A stretch of 64,000 bases of DNA, taken from positions 1,116,001 through 1,180,000 of the forward strand of contig CP054183.1 in NCBI GenBank assembly GCA_015709695.1. Direction: 5' to 3'. Position numbers and translations under genes: made by a program. Positions 16,535-24,311 of the stretch are shown one piece after another (within the stretch, counting starts at the first letter, position 1; each line of letters opens with the position of its first letter). The DNA comes from Gammaproteobacteria bacterium (GTDB lineage Bacteria > Pseudomonadota > Gammaproteobacteria > Steroidobacterales > GCA-2729495). Under the pieces are notes generated by a model, which was given only the letters and a program-made list of their open reading frames with translations, had not been told where the DNA came from and ran no database searches.

Positions 16535-17290
16535 ATGACTGCTGCATTCGACCTGACCGGTGAGGTTGCCTTCGTCACAGGCGCGTCGCGTGGCATCGGC
16601 AGTGCAGTCGCTGCCGCGCTGGCTGGCGCCGGTGCCAGGGTCATCGGTACGGCCACCACCGCGGCCGGCGCCGAGCAGATCTCGGCGCGGCTTGCCAGTC
16701 TCGGGGCGGGAGGCCGCGGCATCGTCCTCGACGTTGCCAAACCTGCCGAGGTTCTCGCCGCACAGAAGGCGATCGAGGATGTCGAGGGCAGTGTCTCCAT
16801 CCTGGTGAACAATGCCGGCATCACCCGCGACAACCTGCTGATGCGGATGAAGGACGAGGAGTGGGACAGCGTCATCGCCACCAACCTCTCGGCAGTGTTC
16901 CACCTCAACCGGGCATTCCTGCGCGGCATGCTCAAGGCGCGGCGCGGACGCATTATCAGCATCGCCTCGGTTGTCGGCGTGATGGGTAATGCCGGGCAGG
17001 CGAATTACGCGGCAGCGAAGGCCGGCCTGGTCGGGCTCAGCAAGTCGCTGGCGCGCGAGGTCGGCAGCCGGGGCATCACCGTCAACGTGATCGCGCCCGG
17101 GTTCATAGAAACCGACATGACCGGCAGGCTGGGCGACGACCAGCGCCAGGCAATGCTCGCGCAGATACCCTTGCAGAGGCTCGGTACGGTGACCGATATC
17201 GCCAACGCCGTGGTCTTTCTGGCTTCGCCGGCCGGGGCCTACATCACCGGAGAGACCCTGCACGTCAACGGCGGTATGTACATGATCTGA
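16535..17290 (+). CDS. fabG: 3-oxoacyl-[acyl-carrier-protein] reductase
   Basis: Reduces 3-oxoacyl-ACP with NADPH in type II fatty acid synthesis. The protein is 251 residues, the usual length. It is a short-chain dehydrogenase with the cofactor motif TGASRGIG (residues 15-22), NNAG, the catalytic Ser in ISIASVVG, and Tyr158/Lys162 in YAAAK. The C-terminal TGETLHVNGGMYM is typical of FabG. ATG 16535 is the family start, with GGAGG 12 bases upstream. The fabD and fabH genes that often precede fabG are absent here; a rhombosortase gene takes their place. Confidence 0.95.
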   Translation: MTAAFDLTGEVAFVTGASRGIGSAVAAALAGAGARVIGTATTAAGAEQISARLASLGAGGRGIVLDVAKPAEVLAAQKAIEDVEGSVSILVNNAGITRDNLLMRMKDEEWDSVIATNLSAVFHLNRAFLRGMLKARRGRIISIASVVGVMGNAGQANYAAAKAGLVGLSKSLAREVGSRGITVNVIAPGFIETDMTGRLGDDQRQAMLAQIPLQRLGTVTDIANAVVFLASPAGAYITGETLHVNGGMYMI

Positions 17291-17310
17291 GTTGAAATCG
17301 GGCCTCGCGG

Positions 17311-17328
17311 GGCCACCGGCCGGTGGCC
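17311..17328. repeat. Perfect 18-bp palindrome between fabG and acpP
   Basis: GGCCACCGGCCGGTGGCC is its own reverse complement. It lies 20 bases after the fabG stop. In RNA it could fold into a stem with a very small loop, but no U-run follows, so it is not a classical terminator. It may slow or attenuate transcription into acpP or protect the 3' end of the fabG message. Confidence 0.5.
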
Positions 17329-17351
17329 TAGCCTGTCCCGGCCGAATTCCG

Positions 17352-17357
17352 TAAAAT
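17352..17357 (+). promoter_or_regulatory. Possible -10 element for acpP
   Basis: TAAAAT lies 70 bases before acpP within GTAAAATACC, the most AT-rich point of the gap. No good -35 is seen. acpP is often expressed much more strongly than fabG and a separate promoter would fit, but the sequence evidence is weak. Confidence 0.3.
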
Positions 17358-17427
17358 ACCGCTGCGCTGCGTTTCCCCGTGCCCGATCGGCACAGGATTT
17401 CGTTGATATCACGAGGACAGATCGACA

Positions 17428-17670
17428 ATGAGCAGTATTGCTGAGCAGGTTAAGAGCATCGTCGCCGAGCAGCTCGGAGTGAAGGAGGAAGAAGTCACCA
17501 ATGACGCCTCCTTCGTCGAGGATCTCGGCGCAGATTCGCTCGACACGGTGGAACTGGTGATGGCGCTCGAGGAGGAATTCGACACGGAAATCCCCGACGA
17601 GGAAGCCGAGAAGATAACCACCGTCCAGGAGGCGATCGATTACATCACCGCCCGGCAGAACAAGGCCTGA
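17428..17670 (+). CDS. acpP: Acyl carrier protein
   Basis: The 80-residue acidic carrier on which fatty acids are built. Ser37 in [10 protein letters not shown] is the phosphopantetheine attachment site. The sequence is the canonical ACP, with [17 protein letters not shown] before and [19 protein letters not shown] after. GAGGA lies 11 bases upstream of the ATG. It sits in the conserved order fabG-acpP-fabF. Confidence 0.97.
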   Translation: MSSIAEQVKSIVAEQLGVKEEEVTNDASFVEDLGADSLDTVELVMALEEEFDTEIPDEEAEKITTVQEAIDYITARQNKA

Positions 17671-17739
17671 GTATCCAGGCGTGCCGGCGCCCGGTGATCA
17701 CCGGGCAGCGCGCAATTCCTTTCTGATCGAGCAGTCGGG

Positions 17740-18981
17740 ATGTCAAAGCGGCGCGTAGTCGTTACTGGCATGGGCATTATTTCCCCAGTGGGGAACGACG
17801 TTGCGACGGCGTGGCGCAATGTCGTGGGTGGCGTCAGTGGCATCGGGCCCATCACCGAATTCGACGTGGCGGATTTCTCAACCCGCTTTGGCGGGGTCAT
17901 CCGGGATTTCAATGCCGAGGAGCACATCCCGGCGAAGGAAGCCCGCAAGATGGATCCGTTCATCCATTTCGGGATCGTCGCCGCCCAGCAGGCGGTCGCG
18001 GATGCTGGCCTGGTCGAGGCCGGCTATGCTCCCAACCGTATCGGGGTCGCCATGGGATCCGGCATCGGCGGCATTGGCACCATAGAGGCCAACTATCGCA
18101 AGTACGCGGAAGCCGAATCACCGCGCAAGATTTCGCCGTTCTTCGTCCCCGGCAGCATCATCAACATGATTTCCGGGCACGTCTCCATCCAGTACGGCTT
18201 CAAGGGCCCGAACCTGGCGCTGGTGACCGCTTGCACCACATCCACTCACTGCATCGGCATTGCTGGTCGAGTCATCGCCTACGGTGATGCGGATGTCATG
18301 ATCGCCGGCGGCGCCGAGTACGCCACCACGATCCTCGGGCTGGGCGGCTTCTGCGCCGCACGGGCCCTGTCCCAGCGCAATGACGAGCCGCTGCGCGCCA
18401 GTCGCCCATGGGACCGCGACCGCGACGGTTTCGTCCTGAGCAATGGTGGTGCGGCACTGGTCCTGGAGGAGTACGAGGCAGCGCGCCGTCGCGGGGCCAA
18501 CATCCTCGCGGAACTCGTGGGCTTCGGCATGAGCGGGGATGCACACCACATCACGGCTCCGCCCGATGATGGCGCGGGCGCCCAGGCCTGCATGCAGTCC
18601 GCCCTGGCGGACGCCCGACTGGATCCGACGGGCGTCCAGTACGTCAACGCGCACGGCACCTCCACGCCGCTGGGCGACATAGCGGAAACGCGGGCCATCA
18701 AGCAGGTATTCGGCAACCACGCATCGCAGGTCGCCATCAGTTCGACCAAGTCAACGACAGGGCACCTGCTTGGTGCAGCGGGAGCAGTCGAGGCGGTATT
18801 TTCGGTCCTGGCGATCCGCGACCAGGTGGCACCGCCGACGATCAATCTCGAGAATCCGGACCCGGAGTGCGATCTCGACTACGTGCCCAATGAGGCCAGG
18901 CGCATGAAGATCGAGGCGGCCATTTCCAACTCCTTCGGATTCGGCGGCACCAACGGCAGCGTGGTTTTCCGCCGCGTCTGA
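17740..18981 (+). CDS. fabF: 3-oxoacyl-[acyl-carrier-protein] synthase II
   Basis: The condensing enzyme that extends acyl-ACP with malonyl-ACP, 413 residues. The thiolase-fold catalytic residues are all visible: Cys165 in VTACTTSTH, His305 in NAHGTSTPLGD, Lys337 in STKSTTGHLLG and His342. The glycine-rich ISNSFGFGGTNGSVVF ends the protein. Length and motifs identify FabF rather than FabB. Confidence 0.97.
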   Translation: MSKRRVVVTGMGIISPVGNDVATAWRNVVGGVSGIGPITEFDVADFSTRFGGVIRDFNAEEHIPAKEARKMDPFIHFGIVAAQQAVADAGLVEAGYAPNRIGVAMGSGIGGIGTIEANYRKYAEAESPRKISPFFVPGSIINMISGHVSIQYGFKGPNLALVTACTTSTHCIGIAGRVIAYGDADVMIAGGAEYATTILGLGGFCAARALSQRNDEPLRASRPWDRDRDGFVLSNGGAALVLEEYEAARRRGANILAELVGFGMSGDAHHITAPPDDGAGAQACMQSALADARLDPTGVQYVNAHGTSTPLGDIAETRAIKQVFGNHASQVAISSTKSTTGHLLGAAGAVEAVFSVLAIRDQVAPPTINLENPDPECDLDYVPNEARRMKIEAAISNSFGFGGTNGSVVFRRV

Positions 18982-19000
18982 GACTGCATGACGCCGCCTG

Positions 19001-19022
19001 CCCGGATGCTGACGGCATCGGG
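19001..19022 (+). other. Short hairpin between fabF and pabB
   Basis: CCC-G-GATGC-TGACG-GCATC-GGG can form an 8-pair stem with one bulge and a 5-base loop. No U-run follows. It may be a weak terminator or processing site separating fab genes from the folate genes, or chance in a GC-rich gap. Confidence 0.3.
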
Positions 19023-19051
19023 TACCGGCAGTGCGGGTGTGATGACGGTTC

Positions 19052-20413
19052 ATGCTGGGTGAGACGCGTCAACTGCCCGGGTTGCATGATTTGCTGGCGC
19101 TGCATGCCGCCAATCCACGGCGCTATCCGTATCTTCTGGAAAGTTCTGCTGGTGACGGCCGCCTGGGGCGTTTCGATATCCTCTGCGCGTTCCCCGGCAG
19201 GGAACTGGTCCTCGGCGCGAACGGGATACTGAGAGGCCAGCTTGCCGGCGAGAGGCGGACGGAGGACTTCCTCGAAGCACTGGATGCGGCCTGGGGGGTG
19301 GCTTCGCCATCGGCAGCAGGCCTGCCATTTCAAGGTGGGTGGTTCGTGTTCCTGGCGTACGAGCTGGCTGGCCAGATCGAGCCATCCGTGGACCTGGCCG
19401 TCGATCCGCAAGTGCCATTGGCCAGGGCGGTGCGCGTTCCTGCTGCCGTGATCCACGATCGCCTGACCGGACGCAGCTGCGCGGTGGCCGAAGCAGGCTG
19501 CCAAGGGCTCCTCGACGAAATCGGTGCCGATGTATCACGCCTCGCAGCTTTGCCGGAAATGCCGCCGGATGTGACCGGCGCAACAGACATCCACGAGGAA
19601 GACCCGGGAGCCTTCCTCGCCGCTGTGCTCTCTGCAAAGCACCACATCTCCGCTGGCGATGTCTATCAGGCAAACCTGAGTCGCCGCTGGGCTGTGGACA
19701 TCGATGCAGGTGTCCTGCCGTGGATGATCTACCGGCGCCTTCGACAGGCGAATCCAGCGCCCTTCGCGGGGCTGGCACTGCTCGACGAGGACACGGCCAT
19801 CATCTCGTCCTCGCCGGAGCGTCTCGTCCGCGTGCACGCCGGCAGCGTGGAGACCAGGCCCATCGCCGGCACCCGGCCGCGGGCCGTGGCGTCCACGGGA
19901 AGTGACGATGAAATGCTTCGCGCGGACCTGCTGGGCAGCGACAAGGAACGCGCGGAGCATGTCATGCTCATCGATCTGGAGCGAAGCGACCTCGGACGGA
20001 TCTGCCGGCCGGGAACGGTTCGAGTGGAGGACTTCATGTCTCTGGAGAGCTACGCCCATGTCCACCACATCGTTTCGGGCGTCACGGGTGAACTGCGCAA
20101 CGGCGCCAGTCCCGGCACGGTACTGAGGGCGGTGTTCCCGGGTGGCACGATCACCGGATGCCCCAAGGTCCGGTGCATGCAGCTGATCGCCGCGCTCGAG
20201 AATGGGCCTCGAGGGGCCTATACAGGCGCCATGGGCTACCTGAACCATGACGGCAGCTGCGACTTCAGCATCCTCATCCGCACCATGGTGCTCAAAGGAC
20301 GAAACCTGTCCTTCCGTGCGGGCAGCGGGATCGTTGCCGATTCCGATCCTCAGCTCGAGCTCGCGGAAACACGGGCGAAGGCCAGAGGCATGCTCCTGGC
20401 GCTGCGGGACTGA
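19052..20413 (+). CDS. pabB: Aminodeoxychorismate synthase component I (PabB-like)
   Basis: A 453-residue chorismate-using enzyme of the TrpE/PabB family. The C-terminal chorismate-binding domain is clear: DVYQANLSRRW, ISSSPERLVR, IAGTRPRA, ERAEHVMLIDLERSDLGRIC, SYAHVHHIVSGVTGEL, FPGGTITGCPK and YTGAMGYLNHDG. It would amidate chorismate to 4-amino-4-deoxychorismate for folate. It lies two bases before pabC, which supports PabB rather than TrpE. One oddity: the usual PIKGT of PabB, whose Lys forms a covalent intermediate, is PIAGT (Ala272), the form found in anthranilate synthase. Confidence 0.82.
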   Translation: MLGETRQLPGLHDLLALHAANPRRYPYLLESSAGDGRLGRFDILCAFPGRELVLGANGILRGQLAGERRTEDFLEALDAAWGVASPSAAGLPFQGGWFVFLAYELAGQIEPSVDLAVDPQVPLARAVRVPAAVIHDRLTGRSCAVAEAGCQGLLDEIGADVSRLAALPEMPPDVTGATDIHEEDPGAFLAAVLSAKHHISAGDVYQANLSRRWAVDIDAGVLPWMIYRRLRQANPAPFAGLALLDEDTAIISSSPERLVRVHAGSVETRPIAGTRPRAVASTGSDDEMLRADLLGSDKERAEHVMLIDLERSDLGRICRPGTVRVEDFMSLESYAHVHHIVSGVTGELRNGASPGTVLRAVFPGGTITGCPKVRCMQLIAALENGPRGAYTGAMGYLNHDGSCDFSILIRTMVLKGRNLSFRAGSGIVADSDPQLELAETRAKARGMLLALRD

Positions 20414-20415
20414 CC

Positions 20416-21249
20416 ATGCCTGGCGTCAGCTGGCTCCGTAATGGCCAATGTGGCGGCCTGATCCGGCCAGATGACCGCGGCTTTGCCTACGGCGACGGGC
20501 TGTTCGAGACCATCGCCTGGCGATCTGGCAGGCCGCGATTTCTGGACCGGCACCTTCTCCGGCTTGCGCAGGGTTGCTCCCGCCTCGGCCTTCCGTTCCC
20601 GGGGAATGCGACGCTGGATCGGGAGATTGCCCTGCTGGCTGCAGGACACCTGCATGGAACGATCCGGTTGACGCTGACTCGCGGCCCGGGCCCCAGGGGT
20701 TACGCCCCGGCCGATGATTCGGAGCCGACGCGCGTCGTCTTCTTCCATCCTGACCCCGTCCGGCAACCCTCGCCGCCCGGCTTGTCGCTCGCGCTCTGCC
20801 AGACACCCGCCAGCAACAACACCGCACTGGCCGGCATGAAAACCCTCAACCGGCTGGACAATGTGCTTGCCCGGGTCGAGCTGGCCGGGACGAGTTTTGA
20901 CGAAGGCGTCATGTGCGATGGATCCGGTCATGTCATCGGCGCCACGGCAGCGAATGTCTTCGCCGTCAGAGCCGGGGTCCTGCTGACGCCGGACTTGTCG
21001 CAGGGGGGCGTTGCCGGGATCATGCGCAACCTGGTGCTGGAGTGTGCCGGGACGCATGGAATCGCTGTCAGGGAGTTGCGCATGACTATCGATGACCTGC
21101 TGGGGGCAGAGGAACTGTTCCTGACCAATGCCTTGACAGGGCTGCGAGCGGTGACGATGTTCGACGGGCGCCGGTTGCCCGGTGGGGAGCTGACGCGGGC
21201 GATTGTTGCTGCGCTGCGCGACCGCGGAGTGCAGGAGGACTGCGCATGA
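20416..21249 (+). CDS. pabC: 4-amino-4-deoxychorismate lyase
   Basis: A class IV PLP aminotransferase-fold enzyme of 277 residues that splits aminodeoxychorismate into p-aminobenzoate and pyruvate. Features: RGFAYGDGLFETI near the start, the PLP Lys142 in AGMKTLNRLDNVLARVE, then GATAANVFAV and ELFLTNALTGLRAV. It begins 2 bases after pabB and its stop overlaps mltG (ATGA). It completes pABA synthesis with the upstream gene; the glutaminase PabA is not in this window. Confidence 0.93.
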   Translation: MPGVSWLRNGQCGGLIRPDDRGFAYGDGLFETIAWRSGRPRFLDRHLLRLAQGCSRLGLPFPGNATLDREIALLAAGHLHGTIRLTLTRGPGPRGYAPADDSEPTRVVFFHPDPVRQPSPPGLSLALCQTPASNNTALAGMKTLNRLDNVLARVELAGTSFDEGVMCDGSGHVIGATAANVFAVRAGVLLTPDLSQGGVAGIMRNLVLECAGTHGIAVRELRMTIDDLLGAEELFLTNALTGLRAVTMFDGRRLPGGELTRAIVAALRDRGVQEDCA

Positions 21250-22262
21250 TGCGGCGGATCATGATCCTCGCGGGCCTGTTTCTGGGCCTGGCTGGCGCTG
21301 CTTGGTTCTTCGGCCAGGGTGTGTTGAACAAGCCCATGGCGCTTCCTGACGGGGGGCTGACGGTCGATGTGCCGGCAGGAATGTCGCTGCGCGCCCTGGG
21401 CGAGCGGCTGGCGGCCGAGGATGTGCTGCAATACCCGACTGTGCTGGTGGCCTACGCGCGCCTCATGGGTCAGGCGAGCGCAATCAAGGCGGGCGAGTAC
21501 GAAATAGCCGCGGGAACTACCCCCAGGGGGCTGCTGCAGCAGCTGGTCGAAGGACGCGTCAGGTTGCACTCCTTGACGATCGTCGAAGGTTGGACGACGC
21601 GCGATCTCGTCCGTGCGCTGCGCAAGAGCAGCTACATCCGTTTCACGGAGAGCGATGCAGACGACAAGACGCTCGTGCGCGCCGTGGAGCTGCCAGGACC
21701 CAGCCCCGAAGGCTGGTTTTTCCCGGACACCTACCGGTTTCCCAAGGGAACCACCGATCGTGAACTGCTGCGCATGGCTCATGAGCGCATGCAGGTCGTG
21801 CTGGACCAGGCCTGGGCAGGTCGTGCGGCCGGGCTGCCGCTGCGCAGTCCTTACGAAGCACTGATCCTGGCTTCGATCGTCGAGAAGGAGACAGCCCTCG
21901 ACCGCGAGAGGCCGCGTGTGGCCGGGGTTCTCGCCAGGCGACTCAAGGCGGGCATGAAACTGCAGACCGACCCCACTGTGATCTACGGACTCGGGGAAGA
22001 CTTCACCGGGGATCTTACACGTCGGCAACTGAGCCGGGATTCCCCCTACAACACCTATACGAGGACGGGTCTGCCACCTACACCGATTTCCCTGCCGGGC
22101 GAGGCATCCATCCTCGCGGCGGTACATCCGGACGATTCCGACGCGCTCTACTTCGTGGCGAGCCCCGAACGCGACGGAAGCCACGTTTTCTCGGCGACGT
22201 TGCGGGAGCACAATGCCGCTGTGAAGAAATACCTCGAATCACTTCGGGACAATGGAAAGTGA
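21246..22262 (+). CDS. mltG: Endolytic murein transglycosylase MltG
   Basis: An inner-membrane enzyme of 338 residues that cuts nascent glycan strands and probably sets their end points. One N-terminal membrane helix (residues 5-23) is followed by a LysM-like region (VPAGMSLRALGERLAAEDV) and the YceG catalytic domain with Glu213 in ILASIVEKET, then LQTDPTVIYGLG and SPYNTYTRTGLPPTPI. It overlaps pabC and tmk by 4 bases each, the standard arrangement. Confidence 0.95.
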   Translation: MMRRIMILAGLFLGLAGAAWFFGQGVLNKPMALPDGGLTVDVPAGMSLRALGERLAAEDVLQYPTVLVAYARLMGQASAIKAGEYEIAAGTTPRGLLQQLVEGRVRLHSLTIVEGWTTRDLVRALRKSSYIRFTESDADDKTLVRAVELPGPSPEGWFFPDTYRFPKGTTDRELLRMAHERMQVVLDQAWAGRAAGLPLRSPYEALILASIVEKETALDRERPRVAGVLARRLKAGMKLQTDPTVIYGLGEDFTGDLTRRQLSRDSPYNTYTRTGLPPTPISLPGEASILAAVHPDDSDALYFVASPERDGSHVFSATLREHNAAVKKYLESLRDNGK

Positions 22263-22933
22263 CAGCCGGACTGCGTTCGCATCGCCGTGGGGCTTTCATC
22301 ACGCTCGAGGGTGTCGAGGGCGTCGGGAAGTCCACCAACCTGGCATTCGTCGCCGAGCGGCTCCGGGCAGCCGGGAAGACCGTGATCATGACCCGGGAGC
22401 CGGGTGGCGTACCGGTGGCCGAGCGGATCCGCGAGGTGTTGCTGGCGGACAGCCCGAAGGCAATGCCGCCACTGACGGAATTGCTGCTGATGTTTGCCGC
22501 CCGTGCGGCCCATCTGCGCGAGCTCGTCTGGCCCGCGCTCGACCAGGGGCAGTGGGTCGTATGCGACCGGTTCACCGACGCAAGCTATGCATACCAGGGC
22601 GGGGGGCGCGGGCTCGATGACGCCGTCATCGCCAGCATCGAGACAGCGGTGCAGGGTACCTTCCGGCCAGACCTGACACTGCTGCTTGACGCAAGCTGGC
22701 AGGGGACCCGCTTGCGGCGGGACCGGCGCGGAGCTGCGGACCGATTCGAGCTCGAGGGACGCGAATTCTTCGACCGCGTCCGCGCCGCATATCTCGCCCG
22801 TGCCCGAGCCGAGCCTGGGCGCATCCGGCTCATCGATGCCGGGGGTGAGCTGCCGCTGGTGCAGCAGGCGATAGGAAGGGCAGTGACATCATTTCTCGAG
22901 TCACTCGAAACAGACACCCCAAGTGATGGATAA
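22259..22933 (+). CDS. tmk: Thymidylate kinase
   Basis: Phosphorylates dTMP to dTDP. The 224-residue protein has the P-loop LEGVEGVGKST (residues 16-26), TREPGG, and the DRFTDASYAYQGGGRGL substrate motif with the DR pair. GTG 22259 overlaps the mltG stop as GTGA, which is why this start is chosen. The next gene holB begins inside its last codons. Confidence 0.95.
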   Translation: MTAGLRSHRRGAFITLEGVEGVGKSTNLAFVAERLRAAGKTVIMTREPGGVPVAERIREVLLADSPKAMPPLTELLLMFAARAAHLRELVWPALDQGQWVVCDRFTDASYAYQGGGRGLDDAVIASIETAVQGTFRPDLTLLLDASWQGTRLRRDRRGAADRFELEGREFFDRVRAAYLARARAEPGRIRLIDAGGELPLVQQAIGRAVTSFLESLETDTPSDG

Positions 22934-23909
22934 GCATGACTTGACAGGTCTTCCGCCGTGGCTGCTCGGGCCCGCTGCGAGCCTCGAGGCGGGCTTCAGC
23001 AGGCAGCGCAACCCGCAGGCGCTGCTGATTCACGGGACGCCTGGTTGCGGTCGTCGCGTCCTGGCCCTGTGGTACGCAGCGCGATTGCTGGGCATACCGT
23101 CGGACCGTCTGGCTGGATTGCTCGCAATGGAAGCGGACGGTGAGACAGGACCGGAACCGGGGCATGCGGATTTCATGTTCCTGCGGCCACCACCGGACAA
23201 ATCCGTGATCCCGGTGGAGGCTGTGCGTGATCTGATCGGCTTCCTGCAGCTGAAGAGCCACCAGGGCGGTGCGCGCGTGGCACTGATCTGGCCGGCTGAA
23301 TCCCTGACGACAGCGGCAGCCAACAGTCTGCTCAAGACACTCGAGGAGCCGCCTGCCGGAGGGCACATCGTGCTGGTCGCTTCCACGCCTGCCGCGCTCC
23401 CGGCCACTGTCCTCAGCCGCTGCCAGCGGCTGGCTGTGCACAGGCCAGAGCGCTCCGTTGCGGTGGACTGGCTTGGCGGCAGGGCGGGAGGGGCGGACTG
23501 GGACCTGTTGCTGGATGTGGCGGCCGGAGCGCCGTTGCGCGCCCTGGACCTGCACGGCCAGGGCTTTTCCGGCCAGGCAAGACAGCTCAACGACGACCTG
23601 CGTCAACTGGCGGCAGGCCGCGAGAGCCCTGTCTCGGTTGCGCAGAGATGGGCTGGATTCGATACTGACCTGGTACCGCAGTGGCTTTATTGGAAGCTGG
23701 CGGGCGCGATTCGCGCCGCTGCCGACGGCGGAGTTGATCCGCAGGCAACCAAAGCCGGCAGCCAGCCCTTGCAAAAGCCGGGAAAAGCCCTAAACATGCA
23801 GGCGCTGCTGCAGCGGCTCGCCGAAGTCGAGGAGTTGCGTCGCTTCGGCACGAAGGCCGTCAAGGCGGATATCCAGTATGCGGCGTTGCTGCAGCGCTGG
23901 TTTGGCTGA
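22926..23909 (+). CDS. holB: DNA polymerase III delta' subunit, without the zinc module
   Basis: The clamp-loader delta' subunit, 327 residues. It has the RFC-like box features HGTPGCGRRVLALWYAARLLG, then VDAVRDL-like VEAVRDLIGFLQLKSHQGGARVALI, AANSLLKTLEEPPAGGHIVLVAS and ATVLSRCQRL (the SRC motif). The four-Cys zinc finger found in most delta' and tau proteins is missing: the region between the modified P-loop and VEAVRDL has no Cys. ATG 22926 overlaps tmk by 8 bases; GTG 22923 is an alternative. Confidence 0.88.
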   Translation: MDKHDLTGLPPWLLGPAASLEAGFSRQRNPQALLIHGTPGCGRRVLALWYAARLLGIPSDRLAGLLAMEADGETGPEPGHADFMFLRPPPDKSVIPVEAVRDLIGFLQLKSHQGGARVALIWPAESLTTAAANSLLKTLEEPPAGGHIVLVASTPAALPATVLSRCQRLAVHRPERSVAVDWLGGRAGGADWDLLLDVAAGAPLRALDLHGQGFSGQARQLNDDLRQLAAGRESPVSVAQRWAGFDTDLVPQWLYWKLAGAIRAAADGGVDPQATKAGSQPLQKPGKALNMQALLQRLAEVEELRRFGTKAVKADIQYAALLQRWFG

Positions 23910-23934
23910 CCCGCTGTTCGGAGAGCACAGGACG

Positions 23935-24273
23935 ATGTCCAAGCCAGGCTTGCTGACGCTGACCATCAAGGACAAGAGTGCGCTGTACCTGGCCTACATG
24001 CCATTTGTGCGCAATGGCGGCCTGTTCATCCCGACGAACAGCAGCTACCGGCTTGGCGATGAAGTGTTCATGCTGCTGAACCTGATGGGTGAGGACGAAA
24101 AGATACCCGTGGCAGGCAAGGTGATCTGGGTCACGCCAAAGGGCGCGCAGGGAAAGCGCACGGCCGGAATCGGCGTGCAGTTCAGCGATCAGGATGGGGG
24201 CACGACTCAGAAGAAAATCGAGAATTACCTTGCTGGTGCGCTCGGCGGTGACAAGCCAACGCACACCATGTAG
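23935..24273 (+). CDS. pilZ: PilZ domain protein (type IV pilus PilZ)
   Basis: A 112-residue PilZ-domain protein resembling the original PilZ needed for type IV pilus assembly and twitching. It has YMPFVRNGGLFIPT, LGDEVFMLLNLM, GKVIWVTPKGAQGKRTAGIGVQF. The RxxxR c-di-GMP binding signature is absent at the N-terminus, as in other pilus-type PilZ proteins that do not bind the nucleotide. It closes the fab-holB operon 25 bases after holB; the position next to holB is conserved in many gammaproteobacteria. Confidence 0.88.
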   Translation: MSKPGLLTLTIKDKSALYLAYMPFVRNGGLFIPTNSSYRLGDEVFMLLNLMGEDEKIPVAGKVIWVTPKGAQGKRTAGIGVQFSDQDGGTTQKKIENYLAGALGGDKPTHTM

Positions 24274-24285
24274 GCACGAGGACTG

Positions 24286-24305
24286 GTCGTTGCGGCCGCA
24301 GCGAC
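24286..24305. terminator. Hairpin between convergent pilZ and the cNMP/rhodanese gene
   Basis: GTCGTTGC-GGCC-GCAGCGAC forms an 8-pair stem with one wobble pair and a 4-base loop, placed 12 bases after pilZ and just before the stop of the convergent gene. It could serve both strands. No U-run is present, so termination efficiency is doubtful. Confidence 0.4.
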
Positions 24306-24311
24306 AAGACT

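Noticed and set aside
19001-19022. Intrinsic terminator after fabF
   Set aside because: A stem can form but no U-run follows, so it is listed only as a hairpin.
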